From the NCBI GenBank assembly GCA_020636355.1, contig JACJYB010000004.1, positions 248,001 to 312,000 of the forward strand: a stretch of 64,000 nt of DNA, given 5' to 3'. The DNA is from Lewinellaceae bacterium (GTDB lineage Bacteria > Bacteroidota > Bacteroidia > Chitinophagales > Saprospiraceae). This document shows, piece after piece, positions 27,701 to 35,142 of this stretch (position 1 is its first letter; each line of letters opens with the position of its first letter). The notes below the pieces were generated by a model. It was not told the DNA's origin. It saw nothing but the letters and a program-made list of their open reading frames with translations, and ran no database searches. Made by a program: the position numbers and the translations under genes.

Positions 27701-28819
27701 TCCGTGCAGATCTACGAATCCAATCAGCATCTGCTATTGTCGGTTGCGGACGATGGGATAGGCATCGCACCGGAAAGTCTCCCGCATCTGTTTGACCGGT
27801 TTTTCCAGGTCGAATCCAGCGCCACCCGGCGGGGGGAGGGTACCGGTATCGGACTGGCGCTCACCAAAGAACTGGTCCAGGTGATGCAAGGTACCATCAC
27901 GGTTGAAAGCACACCCGGGGAAGGAACCCTTTTCACCGTGCTATTACCCATCACGAGGCTCGCACAGAAACGATCCGTGTGGACCGCCTTGCCCTCCTTC
28001 GGTCCATTGAACGCGGAAATTGAATCAGCTTCCGGTCCACAAGGAAAGGAAGTGAAGCGTTTGCCGGATTTGTCTCATATTCTGATCATTGAAGACAATA
28101 CCGATGTCCGCGCTTACTTGCGGTCCTGTTTGCCCGAACAATACTACGTCCAGGAGGCTATAAACGGCAAAGCCGGCGTGGAAAAAGCCATCGAACAGGT
28201 GCCCGATCTGATCATTAGTGATGTCATGATGCCTGAAATGGATGGTTTTGAAGTGTGTACTACCCTGAAGAATGATGAAAGGACGAGTCATATTCCCGTG
28301 ATCTTGTTGACCGCCAAGGCAGACGATGCTTCCCGCATGTCCGGATACCGGCACGGCGCCGATGCTTACCTGATCAAACCATTCAACCGTGAAGAACTGC
28401 TGGTGCGGATGGAGCAAATGCTGGCCCTCCGTAAAAGACTGCAAGCCCGCTATTCCCGTATCGATTCGCGCATGACTGACGATGACGTGCAGTTTCAACA
28501 AGAGGATGCCTTTATCACCAGGGTTCGCGAGACCGTGCTGGAGCACCTGGAGGACCCAAACTTTGCCATCCCTCAATTGTGTCAGTCTCTGCTCATCAGC
28601 CGTACCCAGTTACATAATAAGCTGGTCGCCCTCACCGGAAAATCCACCTCCCATGTGATCCGCACCATCCGGTTGCAAAGAGGGAAGGAGCTTTTGCAGC
28701 AGACAGATCAGCAGGTGGCCGAAATCGCTTATTCGGTGGGCTTCAGCGATCCCAATTATTTCAGCCGGTGTTATCATGAGGAATACGGTGTGACGCCATC
28801 GGAAGAAAGGACGAGTTAA
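24761..28819 (+). CDS. Hybrid two-component sensor/regulator (HTCS), propeller to AraC
   Basis: A 1352-residue one-protein signalling system. Order: signal peptide (1-22), periplasmic propeller with repeated Reg_prop blades such as IWFGGYSGLAKYDGY and NLWFGSREGVF (about 30-690), Y_Y_Y domain (about 705-785), membrane helix (about 797-815), HisKA with phosphoacceptor His850 in ITHEFRTPL, HATPase (DDGIGI, GEGTGIGLAL), receiver domain with Asp1154 in IISDVMMPEMDGF, and an AraC-type HTH at the C-terminus (FSDPNYFSRCYHEEYG). Such proteins sense glycan fragments and switch on degradation genes. Roughly 24880-26350 (N-terminal propeller) is distinctly AT-rich, while the rest is GC-richer. No SusC/SusD pair lies next to it, so its target is not evident. 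Confidence 0.93.
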   Translation: MHRWIALWLLYCLLGLCTTLSGQTRIYKFDEIPEDQGFSNITTTTCFQDSYGYIWFGGYSGLAKYDGYETKWYNNDPQDQLSLIDNKVNDIAEDSLGNLWIITQNGISYYQRKNDQFIQFTRNDIGRGDYYQSFYYVFIANDGTVLFINRSEIYKYDPLLNKFTKLPFIHDPENKSFNKSEKMFEINGKIYLISKDSINLIDLKNDKLLHDAIFSIFDKYNILFPVQRYYSEKTKLAFFTPSGFVISDTSENSWDFYPKEFDINEDIGYGVSLRNKYWIGFKEFLVEFDNDTKIFSLYQHQEELRNSLKGGFISDLMIDKNEDLWIPTVNGVSILKQNALSRIKSYNCEYTKKVKNAYGVRSSIPIGQNFFLLAEDSKLILFNPVSGHINSFLPELQNEISHKLSHIVCFLKDSKNRVWMGGQEGLLVYDRNIQKLDSYLFDKKDPTKAFLSVVKDIYEDSDENIWISSWRNGIGLWNETNQDFTNVLPGFAMRKTFEDSQGNLWFGSREGVFKRPMGQDTFIQYTHDNKNSNSIGENTGFCFYEDDQGLIYVGTYGGGLNIYDPFTDVFRMVGEKDGLANNNIFAIFPDHHGNIWLCTFRGWSRYNLKTGAIRNYNSKDGFYNPEFDAFGSCQDPETGFILSEGTIGFDYFNPDDFQDDTIVPKLVFTDLQIFNRSVSIARNDRQLQNRDTFYLPQSLDFTTSITLPYHFNVITLTYAGLHFTNPTGIQYAHYLDGFQQDWQYVGTQRSATYTNLNPGQYTFHVKAANPDGVWNEEGRSLQITILPPWWRTWWAYTLYGIAILLLLTGIYLFQRRRWLLKAQLAAEKQEADRLKELDGIKTALYTNITHEFRTPLTVILGLTNIIREQFPQLDQQQIFEHLKTIDRNGNSLLQLVNQMLDLAKLEAGKLDLDPVQDDIGAFTKYLIESFHSLAEQKNIRLQCHIPATPLVVDFDPLRYQQIVQNLVSNAIKFTPDDGTISVQIYESNQHLLLSVADDGIGIAPESLPHLFDRFFQVESSATRRGEGTGIGLALTKELVQVMQGTITVESTPGEGTLFTVLLPITRLAQKRSVWTALPSFGPLNAEIESASGPQGKEVKRLPDLSHILIIEDNTDVRAYLRSCLPEQYYVQEAINGKAGVEKAIEQVPDLIISDVMMPEMDGFEVCTTLKNDERTSHIPVILLTAKADDASRMSGYRHGADAYLIKPFNREELLVRMEQMLALRKRLQARYSRIDSRMTDDDVQFQQEDAFITRVRETVLEHLEDPNFAIPQLCQSLLISRTQLHNKLVALTGKSTSHVIRTIRLQRGKELLQQTDQQVAEIAYSVGFSDPNYFSRCYHEEYGVTPSEERTS

Positions 28820-28820
28820 G

Positions 28821-29050
28821 GGAACCACAGAGTTACGCAGAGTCTTGCACAGTGGTGCACTGAGTTTATTTTTTCCTGTTTGTATGATTTATAACTTTTG
28901 AGATAAGCCTGCACACAAATTCAGGTTGGCAATAATACTTATGATTTACTTTACTTACCAACCGTGCCGTCAGCACTTTACACCTTCTGTACAAAATTGG
29001 ATCCTGATAGATTGAAGAAAGCGCCAGACTCCGCATAACTCTTTGGTTCC
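28821..29050. repeat. MITE-like element with terminal inverted repeats
   Basis: The 24 bases at 28821-28844 (starting GGAACCACAGAGTTACGC) match the reverse complement of 29027-29050 with three mismatches. The 182-base interior has no coding frame with family features. The outer motif ACCACAGAGTTACGCAGAG resembles dispersed intergenic repeats in many bacterial genomes. It sits directly after the hybrid sensor gene. A miniature mobile element or a long hairpin repeat are both possible. Confidence 0.5.
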
Positions 29051-29067
29051 TATAACCTACTTATCAG

Positions 29068-29097
29068 GATGCTGACCGATGCTGACCGATGCTGACC
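29068..29097. repeat. Three perfect tandem copies of a 10-base unit
   Basis: GATGCTGACC occurs three times in a row with no mismatch, about 110 bases before the start codon of the PAS/HTH-like gene. One unit per helical turn would put all copies on one face of the DNA, which could mean a binding site cluster, or simply replication slippage. Confidence 0.6.
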
Positions 29098-29208
29098 GAC
29101 TGAAAGGAGCGTCAGTAGCGCGTCAGTAAACAATAATGCTAGGATTCGGAACAATAGTCCAGTCCTTTTTTTACTCCTGGATTTAGTTTGGTGGAGTAAT
29201 TCTTTACC

Positions 29209-30081
29209 ATGCCAAAAAACCTGCATACCGTCAGTCAAAAACAAATTCTGGATGCGTATGATGCGTATAGTTTGCAGTATGCTCAATCGCTGCATAACCC
29301 GGCAATCGTCCGGGCAGAACGCCTGTTAGAACCCATCAAAAAAGAATATCAAGCGACTATTCACCAGTATATGTTTTGGATGGTTGTACATATGAAAGAG
29401 CGAAAAGCAACTTATACCCTGGGGTTAAAAGAAGCGTTGGGCTATAGTGATTCGGCTGATGAAAAATCAGCGCGGGCTATGCGGCAGGTATTGGAGTGGG
29501 TGCATCCACATCGTCTGCAGTTATTTCTCCAATTTGCCCAGTCTGCCTATATGGCTACTCAAAAATACCGGAATTATTTATCCGAGGCAGCCCTCCCCTG
29601 CTACCGGATTCGCGTCCCTATGTTGCATGCCAATGGCAGTTATTATTGGGTACATCAAACCAGTTTTCCTCTGGAGATCGATGATCAGGGATTTATGGTG
29701 ACCCATCTCAACCAAAATTATGTGGGGTTGCCCTACCGGGGTGAGTTATTGGAGCCTCCGGATGTACAGTTTACAGCGATCGGTTTTACGAAAATTAAAG
29801 ACGATTTGCTTCAGCAAGCCCGCTATTATTTCCGGCACATCCTCGATATCCGTTTTGATCCCATCCATGGGAAAATATTTGAGATCTATTTTCAAAATCC
29901 GGAAGCAGGCATTAAAGATATCGAACGGGTTACCGGCTGGAAAGGCATGGACATAAAAAACTACCAACGAAAAATACTCCGGATTGCCAGTGAATATTTC
30001 CATTATCCGTTTGCGACCTGCAAAGAAGCAGTCCATTATTTACACCGCATCGGCTGGCAGTACGAAGTACTCCGGGAGTAA
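29209..30081 (+). CDS. PAS-like/HTH-like putative transcription regulator
   Basis: I do not recognise a named family for this 290-residue protein. The middle (about residues 75-180) has a PAS-like run: LGYSDSADEKSARAMRQVLEW, then VHPHRLQLF, then YRIRVPMLHANGSYYWVHQT, the last resembling the strand pair of PAS folds. The C-terminal 70 residues contain IKDIERVTGWKGMDIKNYQRKILRIAS, which looks like a degenerate LuxR-type HTH. No membrane helix or signal peptide is seen. It stands alone behind a repeat-rich gap and before a beta-helix lipoprotein gene on the same strand. A cytoplasmic sensor-regulator is the likely role, but this is inference from the fold pattern. Confidence 0.55.
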   Translation: MPKNLHTVSQKQILDAYDAYSLQYAQSLHNPAIVRAERLLEPIKKEYQATIHQYMFWMVVHMKERKATYTLGLKEALGYSDSADEKSARAMRQVLEWVHPHRLQLFLQFAQSAYMATQKYRNYLSEAALPCYRIRVPMLHANGSYYWVHQTSFPLEIDDQGFMVTHLNQNYVGLPYRGELLEPPDVQFTAIGFTKIKDDLLQQARYYFRHILDIRFDPIHGKIFEIYFQNPEAGIKDIERVTGWKGMDIKNYQRKILRIASEYFHYPFATCKEAVHYLHRIGWQYEVLRE

Positions 30082-30130
30082 AAATTGGGCAAACTATCCT
30101 GGTTATTTTTAGTGACCAACTTCCTCTGAC

Positions 30131-30170
30131 TACTGATTACTAAAATCCGATTACTGATTACTGATTACTA
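30131..30170. repeat. TACTGAY-type heptamer repeats
   Basis: Two short runs of the unit TACTGAT (30131-30140 and 30152-30170), each ending TACTAAA, lie in the gap before the beta-helix lipoprotein gene. The same unit forms a longer array at 55029-55095 and a fragment near 37405. Confidence 0.55.
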
Positions 30171-30205
30171 AATAATAATTCTTTAACGTCCAAAATCAAT
30201 AAACC

Positions 30206-31366
30206 ATGACAAAAAAAACCATTGTACTACTGGGATTAGTTTCCCTTTTTGCCTGTAGCAAGGAACCCATTGCAAAAATGGAAGCCCCACTGCAAACAAC
30301 CGAACTACGTACTCCTGAACAAGTTCTCGAATTTGCTCAGCAAGAAATGCCCGAAGTATTTACACCAGAATACATCGCCCAGGCCAAATCGCAACTAAAG
30401 GATGATCAACAACTGGAATTCCGCAGTGGTACGACCGTAAGTGTACCGGCAGGCTCCACGGATGCCCTGGCTGCTGCTATCGCCGATGCCGGAGAAGGTG
30501 GAACGGTGATCCTGGAGGCGGGGATGCATACGGAAACCGCACAAGTGACTGTAGAAACCAAAGTTCGTATCAAAGGAGAGGATGGCGCTGAAATGGTCTT
30601 ACATGCATTGGATATTCTTGATTACAATACGCCAATTTATCCAGGAATCCTCATAACTGCCGATGGCGTAGTCATTGAAGGAATTTCATTTTCGCCAGAC
30701 GTAACCATTGGTGGTATAGGAATCTGGAATGAGGGAAATAAAATGGCCGTAAATAATTGTGTGTTTAACGGATTCCAGGTTTCACTTTTAAATAATGGTG
30801 GCATTCAATGGAGGGTCCATCACAACGATATTACTTCATCGGATATTTGGTTTTCCAATGAATTGGCAGATGCTTATGGCATCATTAATATGAATGGCCA
30901 CAGCGCCAGCATAACCAATAATAATGTTCGTCAAAGTGTGTTTGGAATTTGGGAGTGTGCACAAGGAGGCATTTCAATGGGTAACGAAACCAGTGGTAAC
31001 TTTTTCGGACATATCTTATGCAAAGTACCGGAAGCATGGATTGATTATTCCGGCACGCTGGTTGGTGCTGCAGCCCCAGCTAATCACTGGATCGTTGCAT
31101 TAAATAATTCACACGACAATTATTATGGAGGCATCGTTACTATTGATGGTGCATATTCCAATTTACTGGTTGCAAATACCACCTCCAACAACGCCAATTA
31201 CGACTTCGAATTTGTCGGTGACTCCGAGCGCTTTGGCTTCCTGACTCCCTTTACCCACGATAACCGGGGCTATTTCAAACCAGGTCAAACCGTCAAGGAT
31301 TGTGGCGTAGATAATAAGATCAACGGCGGGATCCAGATTGATATCGAAGCAGATCCCTGTTTTTAA
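30206..31366 (+). CDS. Beta-helix surface lipoprotein
   Basis: A 386-residue protein with a lipoprotein signal, MTKKTIVLLGLVSLFAC, the Cys at residue 17 being the lipid site. From about residue 70 on it has the repetitive pattern of a right-handed parallel beta-helix: ALAAAIADAGEGGTVILEAG, VRIKGEDGAEMVLHA, then repeated turns such as NNCVFNGFQVSLLNNGGI and ITNNNVRQSVFGIWE. Such folds often bind or cleave polysaccharides; catalytic residues of a named lyase family cannot be assigned. The earlier segment (20-65) is charged and may be a spacer. It is preceded by the PAS/HTH gene and followed by a T9SS cargo gene. Confidence 0.68.
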   Translation: MTKKTIVLLGLVSLFACSKEPIAKMEAPLQTTELRTPEQVLEFAQQEMPEVFTPEYIAQAKSQLKDDQQLEFRSGTTVSVPAGSTDALAAAIADAGEGGTVILEAGMHTETAQVTVETKVRIKGEDGAEMVLHALDILDYNTPIYPGILITADGVVIEGISFSPDVTIGGIGIWNEGNKMAVNNCVFNGFQVSLLNNGGIQWRVHHNDITSSDIWFSNELADAYGIINMNGHSASITNNNVRQSVFGIWECAQGGISMGNETSGNFFGHILCKVPEAWIDYSGTLVGAAAPANHWIVALNNSHDNYYGGIVTIDGAYSNLLVANTTSNNANYDFEFVGDSERFGFLTPFTHDNRGYFKPGQTVKDCGVDNKINGGIQIDIEADPCF

Positions 31367-31436
31367 GTTTCATAGTGAGAGAGAAGAACGCCGGAGAGGA
31401 CACCCTGGCTTTTATTAAACTTTAAATATATAATAT

Positions 31437-33353
31437 ATGTATAACAGAATTATAAAGGTGATTATTATAGGTTTCGTCACGTCTTTACCTAGTATAAATT
31501 ATTCGCAAGATTATCAAAATAACGATCTATACATACTTGGAGGTAATAATATTTACAAAGGAATAAATTTTGACGTATTTTATCCTACAAATGGTGTCAA
31601 ATACACAGACATGTCTTTCGATTTTTTTCGTAATTCATTAATTGTTAGTGTAGGCACCGCCTTATTTGGCATTAAATACAATGCCCCACCTGACCAAGAT
31701 AGGAGATTTTTTATCAAAAATTTTTCTATCTACGAAACGATACTTGCTATTACCTGCAGCGAAAATTATGTTTATACTTTCAATACATTAACTGGATTAA
31801 ATGTGATTAAACATGACAATAGTTCGATAAACCTAGACGATAATCAATTTTTAGGCATCAATTATGCTAATGTTAAAGACATGTTATATCATAAACCTAC
31901 CAATTCATTGTATCTCATCCAAAAGGATGGCTCTTTTAATTATTTAACAGTTTTCAAGTTAAGTGATGATGGTTTATCAATTGCAGGAACATATTCAAGA
32001 TACGAATATCGTCATGAATTCTATTTTTATTCAACAGCAATAGCCCTCGGACCAAATGGGAATGACATTTATATTTTTAATGATACTGATAATGGTAAGC
32101 CCGTTATTTATAAGTTAGGGTTATCAGGAAACACAATAAGTTTTTCTACATCATACATATATGTACCCGATTTAAGTGAAAAATTCGGTATTAGAGTTAC
32201 AAGTCCATGGGGTGGGTTTTTCGACAGTAATGGAGAGGGAACAGGAATTGTTATTGAAAAATCTACGAGACCGGGAACAATTTCAGATCCCAATCCAAAA
32301 AAATATGTACTTTATAAATATAGAGTTGATGAAGGCCCTGTACACCATTTTGCTGAGCCATTAGTGGAACACGATTTTGTTGATATTGTAAACTCTTTTA
32401 ATGGTGCTTATAATCCAATGGTTTACATACACAATTTATCGTCTGATACTGATGGTGATGGAGTCTCAGATGATATAGATAATTGCATTGAAGTTTCAAA
32501 CGCCGACCAAGCAGATTTTGATGGTGACGGTATTGGTGATTCTTGTGACGACGATGATGACAACGATGGGTGTATCGATTCACAGGATCCAAATCCATTA
32601 AGTTTTAGTCCGGATGAAGATGGGGATGGAGTAGCAGCTGATTGTGATTTATGTGATAACGATCCATTAAAATTAGATCCTGGTATATGTGGCTGTGGTG
32701 TACCTGACATTGATCAGGACAATGACGGAATATTTGATTGTAATGATAATTGCCCTACTTCTTATAATCCTCTACAAGAAGATTCCGATTGTGATGGCGT
32801 TGGTGATGTTTGTGATTTATGTGAAGGGGGTAATGACCAGCTGGATACCAATAATGATGGAATTCCCGACTGCATGGAGCAAGGGCCAATATCCGTCTTT
32901 GACCCATCCTGGATTTGCGACAAAAATGAAAAGAAGGTATTGGTCTGCCACCACCCCCCAGATAACCCGGATACTTATCAAACCTTATGTATTTCGGTCT
33001 CTGCCCTTAGCGAGCACCTTCTGCATGGAGATTATATCGGTCCATGCGATGATGCATCCTGCCTAAATGGTATGGAATATCCATCTTTTGAAATTGCAAG
33101 AAATACCTTAGAACAACCTATTGTTTTATATCCCAATCCAATGAACGATGTTGTGAATTTAAAATGGAATACTGAACTCAACACCTCAATACACTTACGC
33201 ATCCATGACCAGATTGGGCGTTTAGTATTTGAACAAAATGACCTGACAGGACCAATAAATTCATTTTCACCAGGCTTAAAAAATGGAGTTTATCTGGTAT
33301 CGATAAAAAGTGAATTCGGATTCTATACCCAAAAATTGATGGTAACCCAATAG
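31437..33353 (+). CDS. Secreted protein with thrombospondin type 3 repeats and T9SS sorting domain
   Basis: A 638-residue exported protein. It has an N-terminal signal peptide, then a region of about 310 residues with propeller-like repeats (for example MLYHKPTNSLYLIQKDGSFNYL). A calcium-binding thrombospondin type 3 stretch follows (about 335-480), full of D-x-D-x-D-G loops such as DTDGDGVSDDIDNC and DFDGDGIGDSCDDDDDNDGC. The C-terminal domain (about 560-638) carries the type IX sorting signature LYPNPMNDVVNLKW, ending GVYLVSIKSEFGFYTQKLMVTQ. The protein is thus predicted to be exported by T9SS to the cell surface. The first 1.2 kb is AT-rich compared with neighbours. The ligand is unknown. 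A terminator follows at 33379. Confidence 0.85.
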   Translation: MYNRIIKVIIIGFVTSLPSINYSQDYQNNDLYILGGNNIYKGINFDVFYPTNGVKYTDMSFDFFRNSLIVSVGTALFGIKYNAPPDQDRRFFIKNFSIYETILAITCSENYVYTFNTLTGLNVIKHDNSSINLDDNQFLGINYANVKDMLYHKPTNSLYLIQKDGSFNYLTVFKLSDDGLSIAGTYSRYEYRHEFYFYSTAIALGPNGNDIYIFNDTDNGKPVIYKLGLSGNTISFSTSYIYVPDLSEKFGIRVTSPWGGFFDSNGEGTGIVIEKSTRPGTISDPNPKKYVLYKYRVDEGPVHHFAEPLVEHDFVDIVNSFNGAYNPMVYIHNLSSDTDGDGVSDDIDNCIEVSNADQADFDGDGIGDSCDDDDDNDGCIDSQDPNPLSFSPDEDGDGVAADCDLCDNDPLKLDPGICGCGVPDIDQDNDGIFDCNDNCPTSYNPLQEDSDCDGVGDVCDLCEGGNDQLDTNNDGIPDCMEQGPISVFDPSWICDKNEKKVLVCHHPPDNPDTYQTLCISVSALSEHLLHGDYIGPCDDASCLNGMEYPSFEIARNTLEQPIVLYPNPMNDVVNLKWNTELNTSIHLRIHDQIGRLVFEQNDLTGPINSFSPGLKNGVYLVSIKSEFGFYTQKLMVTQ

Positions 33354-33378
33354 CATTCCTTTCTCTTTGAGTAAGAAG

Positions 33379-33406
33379 CGGTGTGGAGCAATTCACGCCG
33401 TTTTTT
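33379..33406 (+). terminator. Intrinsic terminator after the T9SS cargo gene
   Basis: CGGTGTG at 33379-33385 pairs with CACGCCG at 33394-33400 (7 bp, one G-U) and is followed by six Ts. It lies 26 bases beyond the stop codon. Confidence 0.75.
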
Positions 33407-33464
33407 GTGTGTATGATATCATCTCAACAGGGCCGATAGAAAGAAGTGAGTGGAGATTTCTCAA

Positions 33465-33545
33465 CTCACCCTCATCCTTCGGCTCCGCTCAGGATGACAG
33501 TTGTCTTTTTCATTCAACATTCAACACTCAACACTCAAAATTTCT
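33465..33545. repeat. Intergenic low-complexity repeat region
   Basis: The stretch contains a CATCCTTCGGCTCCGCTCAGGATG hairpin (about 33473-33496; ATCCT and AGGAT arms), a motif commonly repeated between genes in Bacteroidota. Then come several near-copies of the heptamer ATTCAAC/ACTCAAC (33511-33538) next to the DNA ligase stop codon. I see no gene here. Confidence 0.45.
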
Positions 33546-33546
33546 A

Positions 33547-35142
33547 TTAACCATACTGTTCCAACATCTCCTGCAAGTCTTGAAAGGTATTCGCCTCCTT
33601 CCTCAACTTGTCTTTCCGCCAGCGCTTGATCCGCGGGAAGCGCAACGCGATGCCTGACTTGTGGCGGCTGGAGGCCTGGATGCCCTCGAAGGCGATCTCA
33701 AAGACCAGCTCGGGCTTGACGACAGCCACGGGACCAAAACGATCTAGGGTGTTACGCCGGATGAAGGCATTGACTTCGTCAAATTCCGCATCGGTGAGAC
33801 CGGAATAAGCCTTCGTGAAAGGGATGAGCTGCTCCCCATCGAGCACGGCAAAGGTGAAGTCGGTGAAGAGGCTGGCACGCCGGCCATGACCCCGCTGGGC
33901 ATAGATCATCACCGCATCGATGGTGAGGGGATCGATCTTCCACTTCCACCAGTCACCCTTCTTCCTTCCGGTGCCATAGGCAGAATCCATCCGCTTGAGC
34001 ATTAGCCCTTCACAGTGTTCTTCGCGAGCCCGCGACCGAATGGTCGTCAGCTCTTCCCAGCTGCCTGCCGGTACCATGGGAGACAACCGGATAGGATATC
34101 CTGGAGGGATGGCTTCAATAATCGGGTCAAGCAAAGCACGGCGCTCCTGGTAAGGTCGCTCACGGAGATCCTTACCCTGCCACTCCAGCAGATCATATGC
34201 TTTGAAGATGACCGGGATATCGATCATCAATCTCTTCGAGACATTCTTCCTCCCGATACGTTTCTGCAGGTCGGCAAACGGTAGCGGTTTATCCTCCTTC
34301 CAGGGCATGATCTCACCATCCAGGACCGTACCCGGAGGTATTATCTTCATGAGTGTCTCCAGTTCCGGAAATTTATCCGTGACCAGCTCTTCGCCACGAG
34401 ACCATAAAAACCAGGTATCTCCCCGGTGGATGTATTGCCCGCGGATGCCATCCCATTTACGTTCGGCCGCCCATTCGGAAAGTGCGCCCAAATCCTCCGG
34501 CGCTCCTTCCAGCGCATAGGCCAGATAAAACGGATAAGGCTTGGAGTGATCATCCAGCGCAGAGTCGCTTTGAAATAATGCATCCCAGGTTGTATTATCC
34601 GGGGTCCAGTCGCCCATCAGCCGGTGGGCCACTGCATTCTCATCCATAGCCAGGACCTGCGCCAATGCCTTGGTTACCATCTTCTGGGAGACACCGATCC
34701 GGAAGCCTCCGGTGAGCAGTTTATTAAATAGGAACCGTTCATCCTGTTCCAGTTGACTCCACGCTTCGAGGATAGCCTTTCGCTTGGCCTCCTCATCAAC
34801 ATCTTTGAGTTCCTGCATGAAGCGTATCCAGTCTTTCAGTGTTCGCAGCGTTTCGCTTCGCTCCGGCGGCGGGGTAACCAGCGCAATGGCTTCGGCCAGA
34901 TCACCCACCATGTCGTAACTGGCTTCAAAAAGCCAAAGGGGAATACCGGCAGATTCGGCAGCCCACAATCGCAATAAGGTCGTGGTTACCGTGCGACGCG
35001 GCCGGCGGTGTGAGAATAAGGCAATGGTCCATAGCGCATCCTGGTGTTCGGCAGCTTGAAAATAATCCACCAAAGCCTGCAGCTTGCGATTGGTACTGGT
35101 GGTCTGATCCATTTGGCGGTATAAAAACGCAAACCGCTTCAT
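33547..35142 (-). CDS. ATP-dependent DNA ligase
   Basis: A 531-residue ligase. The N-terminal helical domain covers about 1-200. The nucleotidyltransferase core has the adenylation lysine in AERKWDGIRGQ (motif I), VLDGEIMPW (motif III region), PVIFKAYDLLEW and EGLMLKRMDSAYGTGRKKGDWWKWK (motifs IV-V). The C-terminal OB domain includes RRNTLDRFGPVAVVKPELVFEIAFEG. It seals nicks using ATP, unlike the main bacterial NAD-dependent LigA. It overlaps the start of the ligase-associated exonuclease gene by four bases (ATGA), the known ligase-associated DNA damage response arrangement. The helicase (Lhr-type) and PdeM endonuclease that often accompany it are not in this window. Confidence 0.92.
   Translation of the reverse strand: MKRFAFLYRQMDQTTSTNRKLQALVDYFQAAEHQDALWTIALFSHRRPRRTVTTTLLRLWAAESAGIPLWLFEASYDMVGDLAEAIALVTPPPERSETLRTLKDWIRFMQELKDVDEEAKRKAILEAWSQLEQDERFLFNKLLTGGFRIGVSQKMVTKALAQVLAMDENAVAHRLMGDWTPDNTTWDALFQSDSALDDHSKPYPFYLAYALEGAPEDLGALSEWAAERKWDGIRGQYIHRGDTWFLWSRGEELVTDKFPELETLMKIIPPGTVLDGEIMPWKEDKPLPFADLQKRIGRKNVSKRLMIDIPVIFKAYDLLEWQGKDLRERPYQERRALLDPIIEAIPPGYPIRLSPMVPAGSWEELTTIRSRAREEHCEGLMLKRMDSAYGTGRKKGDWWKWKIDPLTIDAVMIYAQRGHGRRASLFTDFTFAVLDGEQLIPFTKAYSGLTDAEFDEVNAFIRRNTLDRFGPVAVVKPELVFEIAFEGIQASSRHKSGIALRFPRIKRWRKDKLRKEANTFQDLQEMLEQYG

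Larger units (their letters stand above)
28820..29208. other. 389-base gap with repeats, before the PAS/HTH gene
   Basis: No coding gene is visible. The gap holds an element with imperfect terminal inverted repeats (28821-29050), then a three-copy 10-base tandem repeat (29068-29097) and a GTCAG-rich stretch to 29125. TTAGTTTGG near 29186 could be a weak -7 box for the next gene. Confidence 0.5.

Noticed and set aside
28025..28576. 183-codon frame antisense to the receiver and AraC parts of the hybrid sensor
   Set aside because: The forward frame has unambiguous receiver and HTH motifs; the reverse frame has no recognisable domain.
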